Positions 8,372 through 17,232 of a stretch of 64,000 bases of DNA are shown here, one piece after another (the stretch's first letter is position 1; every line of letters starts with the position of its first letter). The DNA lies in assembly GCF_000733765.1 (NCBI RefSeq), contig NZ_JPOG01000001.1, positions 682,001 to 746,000 on the forward strand, written 5' to 3'. The notes beneath the pieces are model-generated. The model saw only the letters and a program-made list of their open reading frames with translations. It did not search any database and was not told where the DNA came from. The position numbers and the translations under genes were made by a program. This DNA comes from Algiphilus aromaticivorans DG1253. Lineage in GTDB: Bacteria; Pseudomonadota; Gammaproteobacteria; Nevskiales; Nevskiaceae.

Positions 8372-10312
8372 GTGAGCCGACTAGGAATTAAGTGCCTTCA
8401 GGGTCCCTTAGAAGTCGTGATAGGGCTCTATTGCGTTTTGGTGGCTGGATACCTAATTTACTTACCCGGTGTATCAGGGCCGTTCCTGTTCGACGATTTC
8501 CCGAACCTAAGTTCCCTGGGGGATCATGGCGGTGTCCGAGACATGGAGACACTGCTGGCTTTTGTTTTTGACCGAAATGGCTGGCTCGGCCGTCCAGTGA
8601 GCATGCTCAGCTTCTTGATCGACGGCCAAACTTGGCCGACGGATCCCAAGCCCTTTAAGCACACCAATATCCTCCTGCATCTTCTGAATGGGGTGCTCAT
8701 TTTTACGCTGACGCGGCAGCTTGCCGCTCTCTTCCTTGAGGCGCCGCGTGGGCGGAAGGTTGAGTACATCGCGCTCGCTACATTCGCGATCTGGTTGCTG
8801 CATCCGATGCATATTTCGGCCTCCATGCAGGTGGTGCAGCGTATGACGCTCCTCATGAGTGCATTTACGCTAGGCGGGCTTATTCTCTACACGTACGGCC
8901 GTATGCACCTGCAGCGAGGTGAGGCCAAGACCGGCTATTTCTGGATGAGTGTGGGTATCGGCTTGTTTGGAGTGCTCGCAACCCTCTCCAAGGAGAACGG
9001 CATACTTGTAGCGCTCTATGCGCTCGTAATCGAGTTCACTGCTTTCCGGCAAACGCGCCATCGCGTGACATTGGCTTGGAAACTATGGATCGGCGTGTTC
9101 TGCTTACTGCCGCTTGCGGGGTTAGCGGTCTACGTTGGCTACTCGTGGGAAGGGATGCTGCACACCTATGAGTATGGGCGCACCTTCGGGCCAGTTGAGC
9201 GGTTGCTATCGCAAGCTCCGATTCTTGTCGAGTATCTCCAGGGGATGCTGATCCCGCGCGCCAGCGAGCTTGGCCTATTTCACGATGACCATGCGGTATC
9301 GCGTTCGTTGCTCACCCCGTGGTACACCCTTCCGGCAGTGCTGTTCATCCTTGTTCTGGGAGCAGCAGGATTCGCGTTGATTCGTCGTGCGCCGCTCGTA
9401 TCCTTCGCTGTCCTCTGGTTTCTCGCTGGGCATGTATTGGAATCAACGGTCATCCCGCTGGAGTTGTACTACGAACATCGCAACTATCTTCCGATGTTCG
9501 GCATCATTTTCGCGGTGGCTTGCGGGGTCAGCTCTGCCGGACATGACCTCCGGCGGATAGTATTGCTGGGGGGCGCCGCCTTTCTCATTATGGAAGCGCT
9601 TGTGGGGTTGCAGACAACTTACACTTGGGGCAAACCGGGTGTAATGGCGACGGTCTGGGCTCGGGAGAATCCGGAATCAAGCCGTGCCCAGCAGTACGCT
9701 GCTCAATACTGGGCGAGCGAAGGCTTTCTCACGAAGGGGTATTCACATATCCAACAGGCGATCATTCATAACCCACGGATGGCGAGCCTTCACTTGCAGC
9801 GGACTTTGTTCGGCTGCTACCTGGGGATCTCTGGAACAGCGCCAGACAACACGGTCTTGGCCGCACTGCGCATATCTTACTATGACACCGCCGTGTTCGA
9901 TGCTTTGGGAAATCTCCAAGAGGCGGCGGTCAGCGAGAAATGTGAGTGGCTGGAGTTGGACGATATCGACAAGTTGACCAGAGCGTTAATGGAGAATGAG
10001 CATTTTTCGAACAACACTCTGGGACTGCAGAAGCTCACTTATAGGCAGGCGCAGATAAGAACGGAACAGCGCGACTTGGACGGTGCAATGGCGTATCTGG
10101 ATGAAACCTACGCGATTCGCCCGAACCGAAACGTCCGCATCGAGCAGGCAAGACTGCTCGCGTCTGCGGGCCTGTACTGTGAGGCGCAGCGCTTCGTCGA
10201 CAAGGCGCTGGGTACCGAGCCGCAACGCTTCAAGATGTACCAGCTGTCTGAAACCGAGCTACGTGAGCTTCGTCGCTATCTGGCAGACGAAGCGAGTAAT
10301 GAGGCCTGCTGA
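8372..10312 (+). CDS. Polytopic membrane protein with GT-C-like N-terminus and TPR-like tail, possible pilin glycosyltransferase
   Basis: About 646 residues from a GTG at 8372. The reading frame is open from a TTG at 8354, but that lies in the pilA terminator. An acidic PGVSGPFLFDDFPN segment follows the first membrane helix, resembling the first periplasmic loop with catalytic acidic residues in GT-C/TMTC-type glycosyltransferases. About ten more hydrophobic helices follow, with motifs SKENG and YYEHRNYLP. The last 200 residues are soluble and TPR-like (YLDETYAIRPN, LLASAGLYCEAQRFVDKAL). In Pseudomonas, pilin glycosyltransferases TfpO and TfpW are encoded directly after pilA. By position this could transfer a lipid-linked sugar to PilA, but a ligase for the downstream glycan cluster is also possible. 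Confidence 0.6.
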   Translation: MSRLGIKCLQGPLEVVIGLYCVLVAGYLIYLPGVSGPFLFDDFPNLSSLGDHGGVRDMETLLAFVFDRNGWLGRPVSMLSFLIDGQTWPTDPKPFKHTNILLHLLNGVLIFTLTRQLAALFLEAPRGRKVEYIALATFAIWLLHPMHISASMQVVQRMTLLMSAFTLGGLILYTYGRMHLQRGEAKTGYFWMSVGIGLFGVLATLSKENGILVALYALVIEFTAFRQTRHRVTLAWKLWIGVFCLLPLAGLAVYVGYSWEGMLHTYEYGRTFGPVERLLSQAPILVEYLQGMLIPRASELGLFHDDHAVSRSLLTPWYTLPAVLFILVLGAAGFALIRRAPLVSFAVLWFLAGHVLESTVIPLELYYEHRNYLPMFGIIFAVACGVSSAGHDLRRIVLLGGAAFLIMEALVGLQTTYTWGKPGVMATVWARENPESSRAQQYAAQYWASEGFLTKGYSHIQQAIIHNPRMASLHLQRTLFGCYLGISGTAPDNTVLAALRISYYDTAVFDALGNLQEAAVSEKCEWLELDDIDKLTRALMENEHFSNNTLGLQKLTYRQAQIRTEQRDLDGAMAYLDETYAIRPNRNVRIEQARLLASAGLYCEAQRFVDKALGTEPQRFKMYQLSETELRELRRYLADEASNEAC

Positions 10313-10370
10313 GCGATTGCTGGTTCCTGCTCCCCTATCCTGACGATTTAGAAACCGCCTGAGAAAATCC

Positions 10371-11252
10371 ATGCCTTCAGCCATTTTGGATGCGCATATA
10401 TCGATCGTGATTCCTGCCAAGAACGAGGCCGTAGGGCTAGCGGAACTGGTGCCCGAACTGCGCGATACGCTGCCGGCAGCAGAGATTATTGTGGTGGACG
10501 ATGGCAGCGACGACGCAACGGCTCACGTCGCGGCAGAGGCCGGAGCTCGTGTGCTGTCGCATCCATACTCGAAAGGCAACGGGGCGAGCATCAAGACCGG
10601 CGCGCGAGCGGCACATGGGGAGCTTCTCGTCTTCATGGACGGCGACGGGCAGCATCCAGCTTCGGAGGTGCCGAAGCTCCTCGCGCAGCTTGAAGCTGGC
10701 TATGACCTCGTGATCGCTGCCAGAAGCCGGTCGGCTCAAGCGACGCTTGGGCGGTGGCTCGCCAATAGTATCTATAACCGCCTGGCCAGTGTATTCGTCG
10801 GACACCCCGTCGCTGACTTGACCTCGGGCTTTCGTGCGGTTCGCGCAGCGCGATTCCGCGAGTTCCTTCACATGCTTCCAAACGGGTTTTCGTATCCTAC
10901 TACGAGCACCATGGCTTTCTACCGCGCTGGCTACAGCGTCAACTTTCTACCGGTAGAAATTCGTCCGCGAAAGGATGAGTCGAAGAGCCACATCAGGCTC
11001 TTGCGCGATGGCGCTCGCTTTCTCCTTATTATATTTAGAGTCGGTACGCTCTATTCGCCGCTCAAGCTGTTCATGCCTATTAGCGCAGTATTTTTCTCCA
11101 GCGGTGTTGGGTACTACGCTTATACCTTGTCTCAAATGGGGCGTTTCACAAATGGCGCGGGTTTGCTTTTGATTACCTCCATCCTGGTTTTTCTCATTGG
11201 GCTCGTATCCGAGCAAATTACCAATCTTTTGTACGCAAGTAGTCAAGAATAA
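10371..11252 (+). CDS. Family 2 glycosyltransferase, dolichyl-phosphate-mannose-synthase-like
   Basis: The 293-residue protein begins with SIVIPAKNEAVGLAELV and VVDDGSDDAT, the nucleotide-sugar-binding core of the GT2 fold. It carries the metal-binding FMDGDGQHP and the conserved SGFRAVRAARF block typical of polyprenyl-phosphate hexose synthases. Two C-terminal hydrophobic helices anchor it in the membrane. Such enzymes load a sugar on undecaprenyl phosphate for periplasmic GT-C enzymes, which suits the polytopic neighbour upstream. It is the second gene after pilA, 58 bp downstream of its neighbour. Confidence 0.88.
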   Translation: MPSAILDAHISIVIPAKNEAVGLAELVPELRDTLPAAEIIVVDDGSDDATAHVAAEAGARVLSHPYSKGNGASIKTGARAAHGELLVFMDGDGQHPASEVPKLLAQLEAGYDLVIAARSRSAQATLGRWLANSIYNRLASVFVGHPVADLTSGFRAVRAARFREFLHMLPNGFSYPTTSTMAFYRAGYSVNFLPVEIRPRKDESKSHIRLLRDGARFLLIIFRVGTLYSPLKLFMPISAVFFSSGVGYYAYTLSQMGRFTNGAGLLLITSILVFLIGLVSEQITNLLYASSQE

Positions 11253-11344
11253 CGAATCGCTTACATTCGGAACCGAGCGAGGTGCCAGGAGCAAAGGGTG
11301 AGCGAGAGTCGTTGATCGGGTCGCGGAAAAAAGGTAATGAAACG

Positions 11345-12469
11345 ATGGGTCGAATTGCGGTAGTGTTTCCGCGCCTTATTATTGGGGGGCAAGAGCGCAT
11401 GCGCTTGCAATTAGCGCGTGTATGGCGTGAGCATGGTTTCGATGTCGACATAGTGGTCGGTTGGGCGCAGGGTGATGTTCGGCATCTAGTTCCAAAAGAC
11501 TGTCAGCTGTTCGAAGTCGCCCGGTTCGGCCGTATATTATTCCCGTTCGGTCTGTTGTGGTATTTCATTACGCGGAAGCCGAGCCATGTTGTCTGCGCCG
11601 GTTACGATGCAGTGACGGTATGCTTGCTAATGTGGCGTTTTCTTCGGTTTAAAGCGCCGCTATTGGTGAGTATACATAGTCATACATCAATCGCTTTGCG
11701 CGCCAGGTTGGGTTTTAAGGGCCGTATTGTTGAGCCGCTTTTTCGTTGGCTAATTCGCGATGCAGCTCGGCACGTTCGCGGAGTCATCGCGGTTTCCAAT
11801 GGTGTGGCAGAGGATTTAATTATGATCGCTCCGATGCTCGCCGAAAAGGTGCATATAGTCCCCAATCCGGTCGTCAGTATGGAAACCGCGCGACTTTCTC
11901 GCGAAGCCTGCAATAATGTCCCGGTGCGAGCTGGCGTGCCATGGATTGTGTTCGTTGGGCGCTTAGTGCCAGTGAAGAATGTGCGCTTATTGATCGCGGC
12001 TTTTTCGAAATTACCAAAATCTAAACCAGTCGAGTTGGTTATCGTAGGAGAGGGGGCGGAGCTTCCTCATTTGCAGTGCGAAGTATCAACCCGGAAGTTA
12101 TGTCATCGGGTGCATTTTGTTGGGGTCCAGAACAATCCTCTCCCTTGGATGCGCGAAGCTTCTCTTCTCGTGCTGCCATCAAGCTACGAAGGTTTCGGGA
12201 ACGTGTTGGTAGAAGCTATGGCCTGCGGTACACAGGTGGTAGCGGCGGATTGCCCGAGCGGACCTCGCGAAATCTTGGCCGGAGGGAAATATGGCCAATT
12301 ATTTCCCGTTGGAGACGTCGCTGCGCTGACCGAAGCAATTCAGCAAAGTCTTGACCGTCGCTTCCGAGTCGCGCCGGAACACTTGATTGCGCGTGCTGCT
12401 AACTATTCATCCGATTCGGTTGGACGTCGATATCTCGATATCCTGGGCGTGTGGAACCGAATTAATTGA
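11345..12469 (+). CDS. Family 4 (GT-B) glycosyltransferase
   Basis: A 374-residue cytoplasmic glycosyltransferase. The start at 11345 (MGRIAVVFPRLIIGGQERM) is chosen because the G-rich loop of the first Rossmann strand follows directly and an A/G-rich ribosome site precedes it; the open frame extends upstream to 11282. The C-terminal domain shows VFVGRLVPVKNVRLLIAAF, the strand-helix of GT4 enzymes, and the E-x7-E motif in SYEGFGNVLVEAMACG. Sugar donor and acceptor cannot be inferred. Its TGA overlaps the TTG start of the flippase gene. Base composition is clearly poorer in GC than in the flanking housekeeping genes. Confidence 0.9.
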   Translation: MGRIAVVFPRLIIGGQERMRLQLARVWREHGFDVDIVVGWAQGDVRHLVPKDCQLFEVARFGRILFPFGLLWYFITRKPSHVVCAGYDAVTVCLLMWRFLRFKAPLLVSIHSHTSIALRARLGFKGRIVEPLFRWLIRDAARHVRGVIAVSNGVAEDLIMIAPMLAEKVHIVPNPVVSMETARLSREACNNVPVRAGVPWIVFVGRLVPVKNVRLLIAAFSKLPKSKPVELVIVGEGAELPHLQCEVSTRKLCHRVHFVGVQNNPLPWMREASLLVLPSSYEGFGNVLVEAMACGTQVVAADCPSGPREILAGGKYGQLFPVGDVAALTEAIQQSLDRRFRVAPEHLIARAANYSSDSVGRRYLDILGVWNRIN

Positions 12470-13806
12470 ATACGCTTGTCACCAGCATATTGATCTTCGC
12501 AACACGGCCTTCGGATGTAGTTAAGGCAGCCGCTCCTTCTGGGATTGTTCGGCTTGGTGGTGCCGCATTGGAGTTTGTCGTAGTTGCGGTGCTTGCACGC
12601 GCGTTAGGAGCGGACGAATACGGGGCCTATAGCTACGCGTTTGCAATTTTGCTGATGGTGCTGATTCCTGCGAGGACAAGCTTATACACGCTAGTGGTTC
12701 GGGAGACTGCATACTCGCTCGCACACGGCGAGCGAGCGTCACTCGTGGGCTTAACGCGATGGAGTAGAGCCGCGGCACTTCTCGGAGCCGGTGTACTTGC
12801 CATACCAGTGGCTGTGCTACTTCTGGTAACTCAGGACGGCGCCTTCCGTCCTCTACTAGTGGCCTCGGCTATCGTCTGGCTCCCGGCGATGCTGCTCCTA
12901 GTGGTAACTGGTGCAGTGTTCGCCGGCCATCGGCAGGTCGCGCTGGGGCAGATTCCGGAGCAAGTGCTACGGCCGTTGTTCCTTCTCGCTCTACTAGCCG
13001 GGTGGAGTCTCTTGCAAACGGCGCCGCTGTCAGCCTCTGAGGCTATGGCAGTTACCGCTTGCGGGGCATGTGGGGCGCTAGTTGCGTCAGCAATCATTTA
13101 TCGCTGGCAGATAGCGCGTCCTGATGTGGCTGTGGCGCCTAAATATTTGCATCATCATTGGATGGCTGCAGTAGGGCCTCTTTTCCTCTTCGGGATGGCA
13201 CATGCGATCAATACCCATGTGGGCGTATTTTTGATCGGTGTGTTCGTCAATGTAGAAGAGGTTGGGTTGTATCGGGTTGCGGTACAATGCGTGACTCTCG
13301 TCATTGTCGGCCAACAAGTGGTAAATATGGCGATTTCCCCACGAATGGCGGAATTGTATTCGACCGATCAAATGGAGGAATTACAACTCCTGGTTAAGCG
13401 TGCAGTCCGGACCAGTTTTCTGGTCGCTTCTTTTGTTGCGGGCATCTTGATGTTTTTTGGAGATCGCATTATAGAGCTTCTATTCGGTGCAAGCTTTGCA
13501 TCCAGCTACTCTGCGCTTTCCATACTCTGTGTCGGACATCTCGCGAGTGTCGCAATTGGGCCAGTTGGAGCTTTGCTCAATATGGCTGGTCAGGAGCGCG
13601 CAGCATTCCGTGGGGTTGCTGTCGCCGCAGTAATTAACGTTGGTCTAAACGTATTGCTAATACCTCAGTTAGGGATGCATGGAGCCGCCCTTGCGGCAGT
13701 CGCAACGCTTTTCATTTGGAATGCAATTCTACGCAACAGTGTAAATTCATTGCTTGGGATAGAGGCATCAGTATGGATCAGGCCGACGTTGGGAAATAAA
13801 AAGTGA
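12466..13806 (+). CDS. Wzx-type oligosaccharide flippase
   Basis: A 446-residue polytopic protein with about twelve hydrophobic helices, of the polysaccharide-export (MVF/PST) type. It starts at a TTG that overlaps the stop of the preceding glycosyltransferase (TTGA). Conserved features are GAALEFVVVAVLARALGADEYGAYSYAFA near the N-terminus (given here only as the first 20 or so positions, about residues 31-60) and the RAAFRGVAVAAVINVGLN helix late in the protein. Expected role: moving lipid-linked glycan units to the periplasmic face. The neighbours are a glycosyltransferase and a sulfotransferase, both overlapping it by 4 bp. Confidence 0.85.
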   Translation: MNTLVTSILIFATRPSDVVKAAAPSGIVRLGGAALEFVVVAVLARALGADEYGAYSYAFAILLMVLIPARTSLYTLVVRETAYSLAHGERASLVGLTRWSRAAALLGAGVLAIPVAVLLLVTQDGAFRPLLVASAIVWLPAMLLLVVTGAVFAGHRQVALGQIPEQVLRPLFLLALLAGWSLLQTAPLSASEAMAVTACGACGALVASAIIYRWQIARPDVAVAPKYLHHHWMAAVGPLFLFGMAHAINTHVGVFLIGVFVNVEEVGLYRVAVQCVTLVIVGQQVVNMAISPRMAELYSTDQMEELQLLVKRAVRTSFLVASFVAGILMFFGDRIIELLFGASFASSYSALSILCVGHLASVAIGPVGALLNMAGQERAAFRGVAVAAVINVGLNVLLIPQLGMHGAALAAVATLFIWNAILRNSVNSLLGIEASVWIRPTLGNKK

Positions 13807-14687
13807 GGCGGCCGAATTTTTTCATCGTTGGCGCCCCAAAATCTGGCACCAGTTCGCTAGCAAATTGGTTGGCCTCTCATCCGCGTGTGTTCATGCCAAA
13901 AATTAAGGAGGTTCAGTTTTTTAACTCGGATTTTGGGAACAGGAAGATTCGTAGTATAGAGGAATATGAGCAGATTTTTTCTGGATCGAATTTAGGCCAC
14001 CTTGCTGTTGGTGAGGCTACTGCGCGATATCTCTACTCACGCGCCGCTATTCCAGCGATCATGCGCTACGCTCATGAACCGCGTATCATTGTAATGATTA
14101 GAGATCCTGTCAGTATGGCGCCTTCGCTTCATGAGCAAACGTTTGTTAATGGTGATGAAGATGAGCCAAATTTCGAAAACGCCTGGAGGTTGCAGAAGCA
14201 ACGTGAGCATGGAATAAAAATACCAATAGGCTGTCGAGACCCTGAATTACTGCAATACGGTCGGCTTTGTATGCTCGGCGAGCAACTTGAGCGCATGTTC
14301 AGCATAGTGCCCAGGGAGAAGGTTTTGGTTCTAAATATCGAAGACGTTAAGGCGGATCCGCGCAAAATATACCTTGATACTCTCGGTTTTCTTGGGTTAC
14401 CGGATGATGGGAGAACCGATTTTCCGGCTATCAATACTGCTAAGCGGCGCCTCTTCCCAAGGAGCTGGCGGTATCTTAGAAGAGCGAATCTGGCTATGGT
14501 CGAGGCTGGCATGCCTCAGTTTCGCATCGCGTCCAGAGTCCTTGGGTTAATTGAAAGAAAAACCCGACGCGAGCATAAAAGGGCCCCGGTAAGTTTCTTA
14601 TTGCGGCAGGAGCTTCGTGATTACTTCTCATGCGATGTCCGCAGGCTGGAGGATGTTACTGGGCTCGACTTGAAGCATTGGCGTTGA
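13803..14687 (+). CDS. Sulfotransferase domain protein
   Basis: A 294-residue protein starting at a GTG that overlaps the flippase stop (GTGA). FFIVGAPKSGTSSLANWL is the 5'-phosphosulfate loop for PAPS binding, and IIVMIRDPVSMAPSLHEQ is the 3'-phosphate-binding strand and helix of sulfotransferases. A late block (RRLFPRSWRYLRRANLAM) is basic. It would transfer sulfate from PAPS to a sugar or another acceptor. The coupling with a flippase and glycosyltransferases suggests a sulfated surface glycan. This gene has the lowest apparent GC content of the cluster, a sign of transfer. Confidence 0.85.
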   Translation: MRRPNFFIVGAPKSGTSSLANWLASHPRVFMPKIKEVQFFNSDFGNRKIRSIEEYEQIFSGSNLGHLAVGEATARYLYSRAAIPAIMRYAHEPRIIVMIRDPVSMAPSLHEQTFVNGDEDEPNFENAWRLQKQREHGIKIPIGCRDPELLQYGRLCMLGEQLERMFSIVPREKVLVLNIEDVKADPRKIYLDTLGFLGLPDDGRTDFPAINTAKRRLFPRSWRYLRRANLAMVEAGMPQFRIASRVLGLIERKTRREHKRAPVSFLLRQELRDYFSCDVRRLEDVTGLDLKHWR

Positions 14688-14781
14688 GCCACGGCTAGGG
14701 TCGGTGCGATAGGTAAGCGTAATCAATAACTTTACGACTATTAGTCATCACCTTCTTCCCTAGGGCTAGAGTCAATGTCTT

Positions 14782-15810
14782 TTATCGTCGGAGCGCGTGT
14801 ACGACAAGTTCTGGGACGTCTAAGCAGGAATCGAGAAAGGCTTCACGCTGTCGGCGTCGTTGGTCGACAGTCGGTGCAGTTATCGCTTGCAGCTCATATA
14901 GAAGCAGGTGGAGGTCATGATCGGCCACGTGCCGGACGAGCTTCGTCTCCCTGTTGTGCCAAGTGATATAGCCGCGAAATTGGCTTTCCCGGGCGACATA
15001 CAAACTTGGTACTCCGAGCACGGCGCACTCGGAGGCCATCGTCGCGCTCTCCCCGATGAAGGCTCTGCAGAAGGCCATCAGGTGATGCATCTGGTCGGCT
15101 CTGCCGTTGTAAGCGTATGGTGCAAGGTCGACCGGAAGCTCGGCTTCGGACGAGATGATGAGATGGCCCATTTTTGTGAGTTCCTTGACCAACGCTTGGA
15201 GCTGATCAAGGGGCCAGCCCTTTTCATGAAGGTCGTGATTTGCTTTCCACGATACGAGGCGAAGCAGGAAGGTGTTACCGGAGCGTGCCAGGCCCGCTTC
15301 GTATGCTTTTTCTATGTCGGGCTGAAAGTAGCGGGGATGCAGATAAGAGAGTTCGTGGCAGCCGCGATAGCGCACCGTGCGCCGTTTGGGTGTCCAGCCT
15401 TCGTAGCATTCAGGGACCACGATGCGGGAAGCGAAGGGGTAAGTGAGGGCGTTCTGTAGTGTTGCGCGCTCGGTATCGTAGAAGACTACGGAGCGAGTTC
15501 GCGTCAGAAAACCGGTCTGCGCAGCGAAGATGCCGCCGACTCCGGTGATGACGTCGGGGCGGAAGTCCCGCACCTGACGGATAAGCGCGCGGTTGCGCTG
15601 GACCAATTCACGCGCCATACCGCCGGCTCCGCCGTCGTGCTGCGCGGACAGGCAGCGGTGCTCGACGCCGAGCTGATCGAGCAGCGGAACAGCGCATTCC
15701 TTGTCGCGGCTGGTGACCAGCACTTTGTCGCCCCGGTCGCGCAAAAGGCGAATCGGGTTCTTGAAGAAATGGACGTGGGCCGGGTGGCCGATGTCGATCA
15801 GTACCCGCAT
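14782..15810 (-). CDS. DUF354 family protein (GT-B-like)
   Basis: A 342-residue protein from the ATG at 15810 (MRVLIDIGHPAHVHFFKN). That N-terminus is diagnostic of DUF354, a family with a glycosyltransferase/UDP-GlcNAc-2-epimerase-like fold found in polysaccharide loci. Later blocks are SEAELP, FIGESATMASECAVLGVPSLYV and a charged C-terminus. The GES-TMASE-AVLGVP stretch is the nucleotide-sugar-binding part of GT-B folds. It is convergent with the sulfotransferase gene and divergent from the UDP-sugar dehydrogenase, so it has its own promoter. The function of the family is not known to me. Confidence 0.8.
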   Translation of the reverse strand: MRVLIDIGHPAHVHFFKNPIRLLRDRGDKVLVTSRDKECAVPLLDQLGVEHRCLSAQHDGGAGGMARELVQRNRALIRQVRDFRPDVITGVGGIFAAQTGFLTRTRSVVFYDTERATLQNALTYPFASRIVVPECYEGWTPKRRTVRYRGCHELSYLHPRYFQPDIEKAYEAGLARSGNTFLLRLVSWKANHDLHEKGWPLDQLQALVKELTKMGHLIISSEAELPVDLAPYAYNGRADQMHHLMAFCRAFIGESATMASECAVLGVPSLYVARESQFRGYITWHNRETKLVRHVADHDLHLLLYELQAITAPTVDQRRRQREAFLDSCLDVPELVVHALRR

Positions 15811-15900
15811 GCCATCGCCTTGTGCACGTCGTGCGCTTGCCAAGTCTGCGGAACAGGAGTTGCCGACTTATAGTGTTTTCTCATCCCTTGGTAGCGCTTC

Positions 15901-17184
15901 ATGGAATCTGGAACGGAAGAAACGGTCGCGATCATCGGCCTTGGTTACGTCGGCCTGCCCCTGCTGTTGCGCTGCTCGGAGGCTGGCTTTCGCGTCATCG
16001 GTATCGACGCGGATCCGGACAAGACCGAGGCGCTGCGTGCGGGTCGATCATACCTTGCGCATATTGATTCGCGGCGCGTCGCAGGATTGGCGAAGGCGGG
16101 CGCTGAGTTCAGTACCGATTGCGCCAGCGTTGCGGATGCGGACGTGGTGGTGTTGTGCCTGCCGACCCCGTTGGATGAGCATCTGCAGCCAGATCTGTCC
16201 TTTGTGACAGATACGCTCGACGCCATCGCGCCGCATGTCCGGGCTGGGCAACTGCTTTCGCTGGAAAGCACGACTTACCCCGGGACCACCGAGGAGGAGG
16301 TCTGTGCGCGGGTGGCGGCTCGCGGTTTCACGGTTGGCGAGGATGTCTTCGTCGTCTATTCGCCCGAGCGGGAAGATCCGGGCAATGCCGCCTTCACGAC
16401 ACGCACGGTGCCCAAGGTCGTGGGTGGCGCGACGCCGGCCTGCCTGGAGCGCGGCGTGGCGTTCTACAGCCGCGTGGTCGATCAGGTGGTGCCGGTCAGC
16501 TCGCTGCGGGCGGCGGAGATGACCAAGCTGCTGGAGAACATTCACCGGGCTGTGAATATCGGGCTGGTCAACGAGATGAAGATGGTGGCCGATGCGATGG
16601 ATATCGACATCCACGAGGTCATCGACGCCGCTTCAACCAAGCCTTTCGGCTTCGTGCCTTATCGCCCTGGTCCCGGGCTCGGCGGGCATTGCATTCCCAT
16701 CGATCCGTTCTACCTCAGCTGGAAGGCGCGGGAGTTCGGGGTGGATACGCGCTTCATCGAGTTGGCGGGGCAGGTGAATCACGCCATGCCGGGTTGGGTG
16801 GTTAGCAAGGTCAGCGAGGCGCTCAATGCTCACGGCAAGCCGGTGAAGGGGAGCCGCATCCTGATTCTCGGCATTGCCTACAAGAAGAATGTGGACGACA
16901 TGCGCGAGACGCCGGCGGCGGAGGTCATGAAGCTGCTGGCCGAGCGCGGGGCGGTTCTGAGTTATTCGGACCCGCATGTGCCGCGCTTCAAGCCGATGCG
17001 GCGCTACCGCTTCGATCTGGAAAGCGTGCCGTTGAGCGCGGAGACCTTGGCGGCGCAGGATTGCGTCGTTCTGGTGACGGACCACGATGCCTTCGACTAC
17101 GAGCTGATCGGGCGCGCGAGTGAGCTGATCGTGGATACACGTGGCCGCTTTCGCGGGGGTGCTCCAGGAGTGGTGGCTGCGTAG
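15901..17184 (+). CDS. wbpA: UDP-N-acetylglucosamine 6-dehydrogenase, WbpA-like
   Basis: Nucleotide-sugar dehydrogenase of 427 residues making a UDP-uronate. The N-terminal Rossmann motif [16 protein letters not shown] binds [17 protein letters not shown] and [12 protein letters not shown] are characteristic of the UDP-GlcNAc (WbpA/WecC) branch rather than UDP-glucose dehydrogenase. The catalytic Cys264 lies in [18 protein letters not shown]. The C-terminal NAD-independent domain shows [18 protein letters not shown]. The product would supply an acetamido-uronic acid for the glycan made by the neighbouring cluster. Gene symbol by similarity; substrate not proven. Confidence 0.88.
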   Translation: MESGTEETVAIIGLGYVGLPLLLRCSEAGFRVIGIDADPDKTEALRAGRSYLAHIDSRRVAGLAKAGAEFSTDCASVADADVVVLCLPTPLDEHLQPDLSFVTDTLDAIAPHVRAGQLLSLESTTYPGTTEEEVCARVAARGFTVGEDVFVVYSPEREDPGNAAFTTRTVPKVVGGATPACLERGVAFYSRVVDQVVPVSSLRAAEMTKLLENIHRAVNIGLVNEMKMVADAMDIDIHEVIDAASTKPFGFVPYRPGPGLGGHCIPIDPFYLSWKAREFGVDTRFIELAGQVNHAMPGWVVSKVSEALNAHGKPVKGSRILILGIAYKKNVDDMRETPAAEVMKLLAERGAVLSYSDPHVPRFKPMRRYRFDLESVPLSAETLAAQDCVVLVTDHDAFDYELIGRASELIVDTRGRFRGGAPGVVAA

Positions 17185-17232
17185 GGGAGCGATGCCGGTT
17201 TTTTCCCACGATGAGGCGGCCGTTCACGCTGC

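Noticed and set aside
8354-8372. TTG at 8354 as start of the GT-C/TPR protein
   Set aside because: It lies within the T-run of the pilA terminator; the GTG at 8372 is preferred, although the exact start stays uncertain.
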